DNA of 31,718 nt, from the IMG/VR virus record IMGVR_UViG_3300049846_000269, positions 1 through 31,718 of that record, one strand, 5' to 3'. Each line of letters begins with the position of its first letter. Positions within the stretch are counted from its first letter, which is position 1. Source of the DNA: a virus. Below the pieces are notes generated by a model that ran no database searches, was not told the origin of the DNA, and was given only the letters and a program-made list of their open reading frames with translations. The translations under genes and the position numbers were made by a program. Below, piece after piece: positions 20,333-29,056 of the stretch.

Positions 20333-21232
20333 TTAGAACCATGTAGAATATGCAGCAATCTTTGCACCTATTCCATACTGACAACCAGCAAAGAACTTTG
20401 CAGAGAAGCGAACATTGTCCTCACCAAACTCACTCATATCCTTCACCAGAATGTTGTTCCAATCTGATTCTACATTTGTACCAAACCAAAGGTTGGACTT
20501 CTGAGTCATCAAGATTGTGTTTGCTGGAAGACCAGCACATACTGCAATCTGATACATACCAAGCCACATCTTTGGAACTTCTGCTCCTCCGAATGAATAC
20601 CATCCATTGCCATTGCCAGCAGAAGCAAACATATACTTCTCCCATACATCATTGCTCATGTAGATGATAGGCTTCTCAGTTGATTGCTTAACTGCAACAG
20701 GTAGTGCTTCTACTACTTTCTGAATCTCTGTGAAGACATTTGAAGTAGTGATAGTTGTTGGAGTGACAAAGTTCACATCACCATCAACATCAGTTCCAAT
20801 CAACTGCAAGAATCCATCATATGAAGTTGATGAATCAGTACCAGTCCACATCTTAGTTTCATTTGCTGAAGCAATACCTTCAAGCATATTTGCAATCAAG
20901 TTGTCTGTCAAAGCAGTCTCCAAGTTGCCATTCTGAACATCCTTTGCAGCCCAATCTTGAAGATAGGTATTCTTGCAAATTTCACGTTGAACTTGGAACT
21001 TCTTGATGGTCAAGAATCGCTCTGTGATTGCGACTTCACCCAGAGGAGTGAATGCACAATTTGGTGCTTCAAAGTCTACATCATCAACCAACTTCTTCAC
21101 TACTTCACGCCAATCTACATTGGTGCGGAAAGTGACATAGTTGAGTGAGTCGTTTGCTTGGAAAGCAGAGCGGATATATTCACCAGCATACTTTCCAGCA
21201 TAGGTTGTGTCTAAGGTGTTTGTGGTTGCCAT
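20333..21232 (-). CDS. Major capsid protein
   Basis: This 299-residue protein is the HK97-fold shell protein. It shows an N-terminal arm, FEAPNCAFTPLGEVAITERF, an E-loop-like VQREICKNTYLQDWAAKDVQ, TEKPIIYMSNDVWEKYMF and a C-terminal NVRFSAKFFAGCQYGIGAKI, a typical ordering for Bacteroidota phage capsid proteins without a prodomain. It follows the scaffold and protease genes and precedes the tail-tube-like gene. The 36-base gap downstream and the terminator at 19699 suggest a strongly expressed pair. Confidence 0.9.
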   Translation of the reverse strand: MATTNTLDTTYAGKYAGEYIRSAFQANDSLNYVTFRTNVDWREVVKKLVDDVDFEAPNCAFTPLGEVAITERFLTIKKFQVQREICKNTYLQDWAAKDVQNGNLETALTDNLIANMLEGIASANETKMWTGTDSSTSYDGFLQLIGTDVDGDVNFVTPTTITTSNVFTEIQKVVEALPVAVKQSTEKPIIYMSNDVWEKYMFASAGNGNGWYSFGGAEVPKMWLGMYQIAVCAGLPANTILMTQKSNLWFGTNVESDWNNILVKDMSEFGEDNVRFSAKFFAGCQYGIGAKIAAYSTWF

Positions 21233-21263
21233 AGCAATTTTAAAAATTAGAAATTATACTGGA

Positions 21264-21878
21264 TTAATTAGATTTTGATTGTTCAATGTTGAAGAGGATT
21301 CTCTCTTTCAATGTCATCTGTGAGTATGACTTCTCAGATACTTGTGACTTCTCTTTGTTGAAGAGATGAGTCTTGCTCTCTTTCACCGATGTAGCAGAAG
21401 CAGTCTTCTTGAGTGATGACAATTCAGTCTTCACAGATGAAAGTTCTTTTGATGCATTGATTGCTTTCTCAGATTCAATTGCAAGTTGTGATGCAAGTTC
21501 AGTCTTCTCATTGCTGAGAGCATTCACTTTCTCACTCAAAGACTCAATGATTTTCATCAAGTCTTCTGATGACATCATCTCTTCTTCTTTCATGCCAAAC
21601 TCAGCAATCACTCCCTTGTCATCAACTACTACTTTTGTACCATCTTCAAGGATGTATTCACCAGCAGCAACAGGAACTGGAGTACCATTCTCATCCATAG
21701 TGTAGATGTCAGCACCTACTCCCCAAGCATCAGCAGTTGAGTATATCATTGTTCCATCTTGAAGTTTACCTTCAGATGACATCTTGATTTCTTCTTCCAA
21801 TTGTACACCAACTTGTGATGGGTCAATGTTGAATTTGTGGAATGTCTCTTTGAGACGAGTGATGAAGTTCTTGGACAT
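21264..21878 (-). CDS. Capsid scaffolding protein (putative)
   Basis: This is 204 residues from the ATG ending at 21878 (MSKNFITRLKETFHKF); the frame to 21932 adds a doubtful 18 residues. The region 120-170 is a long heptad-like helix (LMKIIESLSEKVNALSNEKT, then ELASQLAIESEKAINASKEL), as in scaffolds. A beta module (DGTMIYSTADAWGVGADIY and GTPVPVAAGEYILEDGTK) precedes it, a small domain often found in phage scaffold or head-maturation proteins. It lies immediately before the capsid gene. Confidence 0.78.
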   Translation of the reverse strand: MSKNFITRLKETFHKFNIDPSQVGVQLEEEIKMSSEGKLQDGTMIYSTADAWGVGADIYTMDENGTPVPVAAGEYILEDGTKVVVDDKGVIAEFGMKEEEMMSSEDLMKIIESLSEKVNALSNEKTELASQLAIESEKAINASKELSSVKTELSSLKKTASATSVKESKTHLFNKEKSQVSEKSYSQMTLKERILFNIEQSKSN

Positions 21879-21983
21879 GGTTAAACTTTTCAGTAGAAAG
21901 CAATAGACAGAGTCATTCCCTTGTTTGTTCATAAGCAGAACTATCTACAAAGTGATGAATCTTGATGAATGGATATACTTTTG

Positions 21984-21996
21984 AATTCTCAGAATT
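21984..21996. other. Perfect 6-1-6 palindrome AATTCT-C-AGAATT
   Basis: It lies in the 21879-22030 interval upstream of the scaffold gene, between that gene and the terminator at 22031-22050. It could be an operator or a small hairpin. The interval otherwise holds an AT-rich leader and a CACACA stretch (about 22011-22019); no clear -7 box was seen. Confidence 0.4.
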
Positions 21997-22030
21997 GAGT
22001 CCAATAGATAGTGTGTGTATGTTAAAGAAA

Positions 22031-22050
22031 GAGGAGTCCTTTGACTCCTC
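22031..22050. terminator. Bidirectional hairpin terminator between protease and scaffold
   Basis: The stem is GAGGAGTC (22031-22038) and GACTCCTC (22043-22050) with loop CTTT. On the minus strand TTTCTTT follows, on the plus strand TTCTTTTTT. It lies 37 bases after the protease stop and separates the tail/protease transcript from the scaffold/capsid one. Confidence 0.8.
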
Positions 22051-22087
22051 TTCTTTTTTACACCAAAACCAATGTATCAAATCACAA

Positions 22088-22666
22088 CTACAATTCTTGA
22101 AGCAGTTTCTCAAGTTCAGCAATGAACAAGTCTTCACTTGATGGAGTAGACATAGAGAGTCCAATCTCATTGAACATTCCTTCAATGCTGAATCCTCGGA
22201 TAGTTCCATTCTTCACTTCTTCCCAGATAGACTCATCATCTACTTTTGTTCCTATCATCCATGTACCAACAGGAACATCAAGTCCAAGATGTCTTGACTT
22301 GTCATTCTCTGATTCAACTATCCATGACTCTACTACTACACAACCAGAAACTGGATGCTCATGTTCAAATGTATGTTGATGCTGAAGATTCTGTTTGAGG
22401 AATTGATGAGCACACTTCATGATGGTCTCCTTCTCAAAGGTGATGTAGAATTCTTCACCATTCCCATCCAATCGGAGGATGTGTTTATCTGGTACAAGAG
22501 CAGCACCATACAACATCTTCCTCTCTTCTTGTACTTCACTCAATTTTATCTTTGAGAGTTTCACCCAAAGTTCTTCAATTGCTGGGTCATGTACCAGTCC
22601 GATTGCTGATATTCCCAACTTTCCTTGGTCATCTATGACACACTTGACTACTCTTTTGTTCTCCAT
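22088..22666 (-). CDS. Prohead protease, XkdF-like
   Basis: This is 192 residues. The sequence follows the XkdF-type phage serine protease pattern: GISAIGLVHDPAIEELWVKL, then YGAALVPDKHILR, HTFEHEHPVSGCVVVESWIV, and GLDVPVGTWMIGTKVDDESI followed by GTIRGFSIEGMF. The G-x-x-x-P/D and the R-G-F-S-I-E-G ending are hallmarks of head-maturation proteases of this group. It would cut the scaffold during capsid maturation. The C-terminus is a short helix. It follows the tape measure stop by seven bases. Confidence 0.85.
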   Translation of the reverse strand: MENKRVVKCVIDDQGKLGISAIGLVHDPAIEELWVKLSKIKLSEVQEERKMLYGAALVPDKHILRLDGNGEEFYITFEKETIMKCAHQFLKQNLQHQHTFEHEHPVSGCVVVESWIVESENDKSRHLGLDVPVGTWMIGTKVDDESIWEEVKNGTIRGFSIEGMFNEIGLSMSTPSSEDLFIAELEKLLQEL

Positions 22667-22673
22667 GATTGTT

Positions 22674-25124
22674 CTATTTTATTCGTGCTAAGTTCTCTAC
22701 TTTGTCTCTTGCTTCTGTAGCAGATGCAACATCACCAGCAAGTACATATGCTGGAGTGATTTGGTCTGGTCTATTGTTGATGAAGTTTGTCACCAATGGA
22801 TTGAATGCTGGAGCAGAAGGACTATTGGTTGTTCCAGATGTCTCTCCTCCTCCCATGCTTCCTCCTCCTCCACCAGAAGGTGTGGTTGTGTTCCCTCCTT
22901 CATATTGTGTCTTTGCAATCTTTGCTATGTTAGCAAGACCAGTTGCAACTGCTACACCAGCAGCAATGGATGCTCTCACAGGAGAAGTCACATCACCGAC
23001 TACCAATTGTGAACCATATGCTTTTGTTGCTGATGCATATGTGTCAGCAGTTGCTTGAGCAATCTGGAGTGCTTTGTTTCTCTTGAATGCTTTCTTCCTT
23101 CCTTGTTCTGTCTTTTGTTCACCCAAGTCACTCAATGAAGTCAGCAAGTTGATGCTCATGTTTGCCCATTCTACTTGTTGGTCTACTCTCCTTTGTCTCT
23201 CTTCCATTTCAATGAGAGTCTTGTTCTGTTCATACTTCTTGGTCAAATCGGTTGTATCTTGATGATACTGCTCCATCATTGTCTTTTCATTGAAGTATTG
23301 CTCTTCCAGTTGCTGGAGTTTCAACTCATGCTCTGTCTTCCCAGCATCCTGTCCAAGTTGGAAGTATTGTTCTTCTTCAGCAATTGCATCCAGCATCATC
23401 TGTGTCTGCAAGTCTTTTCTCTCCTTTGCACCTTCTTGTTGAATGTCTGTGATTTTTTTCTGCATCTCTTTCTCAAGAGCAACATAGTCATATCCAAGAG
23501 TCTTTGCATTCTCAATCAAAGTGAAGTATTCATCTCGGATTGCTTCTATTCGGATATCCTTATCAGACATCTTTGCTTTTCTGATTCTCTCAGTCAAGTC
23601 TTCTTCCATTGCAATCTCTTCCATCATCTGAGTTTGCTTTGCTTCCTTCAATGCATCAGCAATCTCTTTGGCATCTGCTTTCTTTTTTTCCTTTGCTGCT
23701 TTTCCTTTTTCAGCATCTTCCTTTGCAAACTGCTTCTCTAATTTTCTTTGCTCTTCATTCTGGACTGCATTGAGTTGACCAAGCATCTCTTGTGTTGCTC
23801 CCATTTCAATCAACTTCTTCTCTTGGTCTGCAAACTTATTCTTCAAGTCATCTCTTGCTTTGTCTCTTTCGCTCATTCCAACTTGATTGAATTGTCTCTC
23901 CAAGTCAAATGCTGCTTGATTCAAAGCATTGATTCTCTCAATCTTTGCAATCTCAATGTCTACTTGCAAGTCTGCATTCCTCTTTCTTGCATTGGTCAAC
24001 TGAGTATATTGTTCTTCTGTCATCTTTGTACCAGTCTTCTCCTGTTCCAAGATTTCCAAAATCTTCTTTGCATTGTCTGCTTTCTCTGCTCTCAATGCTT
24101 TCATTTTCGCTTCATATACTTGTTGAGCATTCCCTTGTGCTGATGCAAGTTCCAACTTCTCCTGTCTCTTTCTTTCTTCGGCAATTCTATCTATCTCTGC
24201 AAGCATTCTATCAGTTGATTCTTGAATGTTCTTTTCATTCAACTTGAATGCCATGACTACTCCAGCAATTGCAATTGCTATGACTGCAAGTGTTGCAACA
24301 ATTGGATTGGCTAACATAGCAGCAGATGCTTCCAACATAGCAGTCTTCATTGCTTTGAATCCTCCAACTATATCCTTCCATGAGAAGTTCTTCAAGGTAG
24401 TTGCAAATGATTTTGCACCTTCAGCAGCACCAACAAAGTCAAGATTCCTCAACCTATCTTGCATCAATCCCATTCCTTGAGAAGTCTGCTCCAGTTGACT
24501 ACCAGTCTTTGCACCAATCTCTTCATTGAAGTCTGCTGCTTTATCCTTCAACTCAGTCAATCTGGTGGACATCTCTTCAAACTCTTTGCTCCCTTCTGGA
24601 ATTCTACCAGATAGCAATTCATTCTGAAGTTCTTTGATTTGTTGTTTGAGAGTCTTGACTGGTTGAACTACTGGTTCAATCTTTCCTCCAAGATTGGTGA
24701 ATTCATCCGCTAACTTTTTGTATTGCTCAGAGTCTGGAGCAAGACCATCCATTTGTGTCTTGAGAACAGACAATCTCTGTGATGTCAATGATTCAACACT
24801 TCCTCCCAATTGCAGATAGACAGAATTCAATTGCTTCCATTCATCTGTATTTGGGTCTGTGTTAGCAAGAGTATTCCTCAAGTCCTTGAGTCCACCATTC
24901 AAGACTTTTGCATTCCCTCCAAGTTCTTGGTATTGCTTTGCAAGGTCTTGCCATTGCTTTGTTTTTGGGTCTAATGTTCTGAGAGAAGTAGCAAGTTGTT
25001 TGATTTGTTTGTTGGTATCATCTGCTGCTTCACCAGTTTTGTCAATTGCTTTGGTGACTCCATCAATTGAGGAGATTGCACCAGCACTATCAATGGATAT
25101 CTTGACTTGATATTCTTTTGCCAT
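22674..25124 (-). CDS. Tape measure protein
   Basis: This is 816 residues from the ATG ending at 25124, one base after the TAA of the small membrane gene; the track frame to 25157 is internal to that gene. The N-terminal domain (EYQVKISIDSAGAISSIDGV) leads to long helical repeats with LDPKTKQWQDLAKQYQELGG-type units and long coiled-coil stretches. A membrane-like segment (about residues 273-295, SAAMLANPIVATLAVIAIAI) and a Gly/Ser-rich part (GGGGGSMGGGETSG) are present. The protein sets tail length and is ejected during infection. The length predicts a tail of roughly 120 nm by the usual 0.15 nm per residue rule. Confidence 0.9.
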   Translation of the reverse strand: MAKEYQVKISIDSAGAISSIDGVTKAIDKTGEAADDTNKQIKQLATSLRTLDPKTKQWQDLAKQYQELGGNAKVLNGGLKDLRNTLANTDPNTDEWKQLNSVYLQLGGSVESLTSQRLSVLKTQMDGLAPDSEQYKKLADEFTNLGGKIEPVVQPVKTLKQQIKELQNELLSGRIPEGSKEFEEMSTRLTELKDKAADFNEEIGAKTGSQLEQTSQGMGLMQDRLRNLDFVGAAEGAKSFATTLKNFSWKDIVGGFKAMKTAMLEASAAMLANPIVATLAVIAIAIAGVVMAFKLNEKNIQESTDRMLAEIDRIAEERKRQEKLELASAQGNAQQVYEAKMKALRAEKADNAKKILEILEQEKTGTKMTEEQYTQLTNARKRNADLQVDIEIAKIERINALNQAAFDLERQFNQVGMSERDKARDDLKNKFADQEKKLIEMGATQEMLGQLNAVQNEEQRKLEKQFAKEDAEKGKAAKEKKKADAKEIADALKEAKQTQMMEEIAMEEDLTERIRKAKMSDKDIRIEAIRDEYFTLIENAKTLGYDYVALEKEMQKKITDIQQEGAKERKDLQTQMMLDAIAEEEQYFQLGQDAGKTEHELKLQQLEEQYFNEKTMMEQYHQDTTDLTKKYEQNKTLIEMEERQRRVDQQVEWANMSINLLTSLSDLGEQKTEQGRKKAFKRNKALQIAQATADTYASATKAYGSQLVVGDVTSPVRASIAAGVAVATGLANIAKIAKTQYEGGNTTTPSGGGGGSMGGGETSGTTNSPSAPAFNPLVTNFINNRPDQITPAYVLAGDVASATEARDKVENLARIK

Positions 25125-25125
25125 A

Positions 25126-25305
25126 TTAGAAGAAGAGTTTGTAGAGTGAATAGACAATCAATACATACCAAGCATATTGGAAGAACAACTTTGCACACTT
25201 CCAACATTCATACTTCCATCCTGTCAACTTCCAACTTGGTCTGTCAACTGGAATCTTTGCTTTCATCAACTGAAGCACTTGTGAGATACTATTGTGATTT
25301 GTCAT
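25126..25305 (-). CDS. Small C-terminally anchored membrane protein
   Basis: This is 59 residues from ATG (25303-25305), overlapping the upstream tail gene stop as ATGA. It begins MTNHNSISQVLQLMKAKIPV, carries CWKC (residues 34-37) and ends with a hydrophobic segment AKLFFQYAWYVLIVYSLYKL. The stop TAA (25126-25128) is one base from the tape measure ATG. The coupling on both sides shows a real gene. Function unknown; a tail-tip or membrane-acting role would fit its position. Confidence 0.7.
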   Translation of the reverse strand: MTNHNSISQVLQLMKAKIPVDRPSWKLTGWKYECWKCAKLFFQYAWYVLIVYSLYKLFF

Positions 25306-27608
25306 CTGCTTTGATTGTATTGAAGTGTTGCTACTACATTGACTGCTGGTGTTGGATATAGATATCCTGTTGCACCAATGTCTATCAATGATATTCTGAA
25401 TCTATGTTGTGTTGTATCTGTTGATGTATCAATAGAAGGTTTCAAGTCAAACTGATTCCCTATTGAATCATCAATTGATATCTGAATTGGTTGAGATTTG
25501 TCTGCTGCTCCTCCCTTCTTCCATATATTGAATGAGTAGATAGAACTTGCCCAGAATCCAGTATAGTCTGAGATGTGAGTATTGAGAATGCATGACCAAT
25601 GTGTTGCATCTTCCAAGACCAATCTTGTGATGGTCTCATTGCCTACTACAACTTCAATATAGTCTCCAGATGAAGTGAAGACATTTGCATTCCCCAGTAC
25701 AACTATTCCTCCTTGTTGACTTCCTTGATTGGTACTCAATCTCTCTCCTCTCCATCCACCACCAAAGTGAAGTCCTTTGATTGGAGCAAGCACATTTGAA
25801 CCAAGCAGAGCAGATGATGGTTGTCCATCTTTCAATTGAAGGTAGTCACCTTGAGCAGTTGTGAACTGGTTGTCTGCTGGAATGGTGATGTCTCTACCGA
25901 CAAAGGTTGACCATGTATTGTCTACTGATATATTGCTACCAGTCACCATTGCAATCTTGTTTGCTGGTTGATACTTCTGTCCTTGCATCACCATCATTGC
26001 ACTACTTCCTCCTGTCGGGTCTGTTGGTGTGTTTGTTCCTTGTCCTCTTCCAAGACATTGACCAAGTTGACTATTCCAACTATATCCATATCTGACACAA
26101 CATGATGCTGATGGTGAAGTAGGATTCCCATCATAGTCCACAAATTGAATGAATCCATTGTCATCACCTATGGGAACTGATATGCAATCTGGAGCATCTA
26201 TTCCAGTCTTGATGAGAACTACTCTTGTTGATTCATTCATCCCAACTTTGTAGTCTGTTATCTCAAGGATTCTCCAGTATGAATCCTTCACCCATATTTT
26301 ATCAGCAAAAGAGAATGACTGAACATCCATCACATCAAGCGCAAAAGATGCTTCAAGGATTCTTGCTTTTGGTGAATACAATTCATTCATATAGTCTCTC
26401 CAATATAGGTTGAAGAGATTCTTGTATGGATTGGATTCTATCACATGAAGACAAGTCTCTGGAGCAAAGTTCAAGTCATAGTCAGCAATGGTTGCATATG
26501 AGTCCGAATAGTGGTTGGTGACATTGACTGATGTATCATAGACAACTTCATCTATTTCATTGTACATCTTCACTATTCCACTATCAGCCATATAGACAAA
26601 TCTCAAGTTGGGAAGAACAAAATCTCCTTTGTCATTCCTATACTTTGAGATGACAAGTGATGTTCCATCTATGTAGTTGCATGGATTGGACTCAGCAGTC
26701 AATTGAATCTTCAAATCACCATCAGCAAAATCATTGATTGGTTCATCTGGATTCACTTGATATCCTTCAATCTTGTACTCACCATATGTCCTTCCATTGT
26801 CATAGAATAATTTGGAAGCAATATCTCCACCATTCTTGTATGTGAAGAGTATGTTCTTCTTTTGTCTGTCGGTAGTTGGATTCAAGACTATGTCTTTGCT
26901 GATGTCCAACTTGTCTGTCCAATCCAAAGTAGTTCCAGAATTCACATAGTCAACCATTGGTATGATGTTCAATACATTTGGTTTGAATGTGTCTGGTACT
27001 ATTGCACAACAATGCATATTGATGATGTCCTTCACAAAATCAATCTGCTTCACATTAGGAGCATTCTGATTCATCTGAACAACTGCTCCATATGCAACAT
27101 TCTCAATCTTCACCAGTTCCCATCCAGTTGCATTGAACACATCATATGTTGTACTTCCATAGAATGGTGTGTTGTTGTATAGTGTATTGATACCAACTAT
27201 CACTCCATCAGCACCAGACATTGGTAGAAGAAAGATGCTGCTGGTAGTGAACTGAACATTGATTGGTTGTTGAGCAATTGCATCTGCTGCTGATATATAG
27301 ACAGAGTGAGTGAAGTACACTATACTTGGGTCTTGTGCATTCCTTATCTTGAAAGAGATGCTCTGAGGAGCATTGTATAGATTGATAGGAGTGAATGTCA
27401 ACCATACTCTGAATGTGTAGTATGCTGGGAATGGTGGTTGATAGATTGAACCAGCAAACAGATTGTTGTTGTAGTCATACAATTCTGGAAGATTGCTGAA
27501 TGTCTGTCCATAGTCTATGTATGTTGTCTCATCATATTGCGCTCTGAATAGATATCCAGTATCTTGATTGTTGACTTCAATACTTTTGATGCCAACCAAG
27601 GATTCCAA
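25302..27608 (-). CDS. Tail-tip/baseplate protein, C-terminal part of a split gene
   Basis: This is a 768-residue frame that begins with TTG at 27608 inside the end of the preceding gene (94-base overlap). Its N-terminal part (NNQDTGYLFRAQYDETTYID, then LPELYDYNNNLFAGSIYQPP) continues what I expect from the family of the upstream protein, where YWxPW..S is followed by a strand with L-F-x-A and a YDN turn. Beta-rich modules follow, with a Gly/Ser/Thr-rich linker (GQGTNTPTDPTGGSSAMM) and a lectin-like end. It may be translated by -1 frameshift from the upstream frame (see findings), giving about 1251 residues. Likely a tail-tip or receptor-side protein. Confidence 0.72.
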   Translation of the reverse strand: MESLVGIKSIEVNNQDTGYLFRAQYDETTYIDYGQTFSNLPELYDYNNNLFAGSIYQPPFPAYYTFRVWLTFTPINLYNAPQSISFKIRNAQDPSIVYFTHSVYISAADAIAQQPINVQFTTSSIFLLPMSGADGVIVGINTLYNNTPFYGSTTYDVFNATGWELVKIENVAYGAVVQMNQNAPNVKQIDFVKDIINMHCCAIVPDTFKPNVLNIIPMVDYVNSGTTLDWTDKLDISKDIVLNPTTDRQKKNILFTYKNGGDIASKLFYDNGRTYGEYKIEGYQVNPDEPINDFADGDLKIQLTAESNPCNYIDGTSLVISKYRNDKGDFVLPNLRFVYMADSGIVKMYNEIDEVVYDTSVNVTNHYSDSYATIADYDLNFAPETCLHVIESNPYKNLFNLYWRDYMNELYSPKARILEASFALDVMDVQSFSFADKIWVKDSYWRILEITDYKVGMNESTRVVLIKTGIDAPDCISVPIGDDNGFIQFVDYDGNPTSPSASCCVRYGYSWNSQLGQCLGRGQGTNTPTDPTGGSSAMMVMQGQKYQPANKIAMVTGSNISVDNTWSTFVGRDITIPADNQFTTAQGDYLQLKDGQPSSALLGSNVLAPIKGLHFGGGWRGERLSTNQGSQQGGIVVLGNANVFTSSGDYIEVVVGNETITRLVLEDATHWSCILNTHISDYTGFWASSIYSFNIWKKGGAADKSQPIQISIDDSIGNQFDLKPSIDTSTDTTQHRFRISLIDIGATGYLYPTPAVNVVATLQYNQSR

Positions 27609-29056
27609 TATGATTGAAGTATTGACTCCAATGGTGTAGGATTCAACTGGAATCCAGCATCACTCAAGATGTTTGAGAATATCCACCAACTATTCAAGTG
27701 AGGAGTCATATCACCAGCATACAATGGATTGTTGGAATCGGAGATTGGTCTTGTTCCTGTTGCAGATGTCTCATCCCATTTCTGTCCTCTATCACAAAGA
27801 GCATACTTGATGACTCCATCCAATTGCTGGTTCACTACTACCCATGTTCCAGATGAGTAGTCTTGGTCAAGTGATATGTTGAATCCAAGTTTGTCTTGTG
27901 AACCAAAACCATCATCAGTATATGTGATGATTCTTGTAGTAGTATCAACACCATTGCTCAAGACCAAAGTCAATCCCAAGAAGATGTCTATGTTTGGTTG
28001 CTCTTCAATGTAGATTGTATCATCACCGATTCCACCAGATGACTGAACACTACCAGATGCAATTGCAAAACCTTGGTCTGTGACTGCTGAATATGAGATG
28101 ACATGATTGGTCTCTGGAAGTTTGCTCAACTCATTCAATCTTGCATCACCTATTGCTCTCTGCAAGTCTGGAGTCTCTGCATAGAATGACAATTGCAAGT
28201 CACTATACTTTCCATTCTGAGTATATGTCTTCATCAATCGGATGTGACCAATTGCAATGGGGAAAGTTGAGACTCTGATTTCTGCTTTGAGTTTGGTGTG
28301 GAAGTAGTTCAAGTCATCATTGAAGTTGACTTCTTCTACTACACCAAAGATGAAACTATTGTTCTGTGTTGCTGGTATTCTAAACTCTCTACTGAATGAA
28401 CCAGTAGTTCCAAAGTTGCTGATGTCGGTGAATCTCCAGTTCTGTGAGATACTTTCATTTGGATACAATTCAATGTAGTATGGAGTAGTCTCATATACAA
28501 GAGACCAAGTACCAGTCAAAGCATCTGCTGGAGGAGTGAGAGCAGAAGTGAAGTTGATGATGGTATAGTTTCCACCAAGATTGTATGAAGCAATGGTACA
28601 TGGGAAGACAAACTGGAATCCTGTTGAGAGAGTAACTTGAAGCAACTTCCCCAAAAGATTGGTATGGTCTCCAGTCATCTTGTAGTAGAATGCAGTAGTA
28701 GTCAAGTCACCATCAATCCTTCCTTCATACTTCCTTGTGATTATTTGATATGTTGCTGAATTGCTGAAGTCATATTCACTCACATCATAGAATGGACTTG
28801 TTGAGAATGGTTGTAGTCTCCAATTTCCTCCACCAGTCACCAATGTTGAGTTGATTGGAAAGTATTGAGACTGCCCAAGTTCATTGGTCAATATTATCCA
28901 TTTCCCTCTCAAGGTAGAATCAGATGTTCCACCAATAGGAGCAATCTCAACCAGCATCTGCTCACCATATCCTTGAGCAAGGACACAAGTTCCACTATAG
29001 AGAATTGTATCATCTATTGCATTCTTCCATGCAATCAATTGTACTTCATTTGTCAT
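27515..29056 (-). CDS. Tail-tip/baseplate protein, N-terminal part of a split gene
   Basis: This is 513 residues. It contains YIELYPNESISQNWRFTDIS, then GSFSREFRIPATQNNSFIFG, YFHTKLKAEIRVSTFPIAIG and DLQLSFYAETPDLQRAIGDA, followed by YALCDRGQKW and the end YWNPWLASKVLK. This order matches a conserved large tail protein of Bacteroidota phages that would sit at the tail tip. In that family the protein normally continues past the point where this frame soon stops; the continuation is in the -1 frame (25302-27608). The start overlaps the upstream gene by four bases. Confidence 0.75.
   Translation of the reverse strand: MTNEVQLIAWKNAIDDTILYSGTCVLAQGYGEQMLVEIAPIGGTSDSTLRGKWIILTNELGQSQYFPINSTLVTGGGNWRLQPFSTSPFYDVSEYDFSNSATYQIITRKYEGRIDGDLTTTAFYYKMTGDHTNLLGKLLQVTLSTGFQFVFPCTIASYNLGGNYTIINFTSALTPPADALTGTWSLVYETTPYYIELYPNESISQNWRFTDISNFGTTGSFSREFRIPATQNNSFIFGVVEEVNFNDDLNYFHTKLKAEIRVSTFPIAIGHIRLMKTYTQNGKYSDLQLSFYAETPDLQRAIGDARLNELSKLPETNHVISYSAVTDQGFAIASGSVQSSGGIGDDTIYIEEQPNIDIFLGLTLVLSNGVDTTTRIITYTDDGFGSQDKLGFNISLDQDYSSGTWVVVNQQLDGVIKYALCDRGQKWDETSATGTRPISDSNNPLYAGDMTPHLNSWWIFSNILSDAGFQLNPTPLESILQSYWNPWLASKVLKSTIKILDIYSERNMMRQHT

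Noticed and set aside
23074-24480. Long rightward open frames opposite the tape measure gene (up to 188 residues)
   Set aside because: They are Leu/Phe/Cys-rich antisense shadows of the coiled-coil coding strand and have no start context or recognisable domain.
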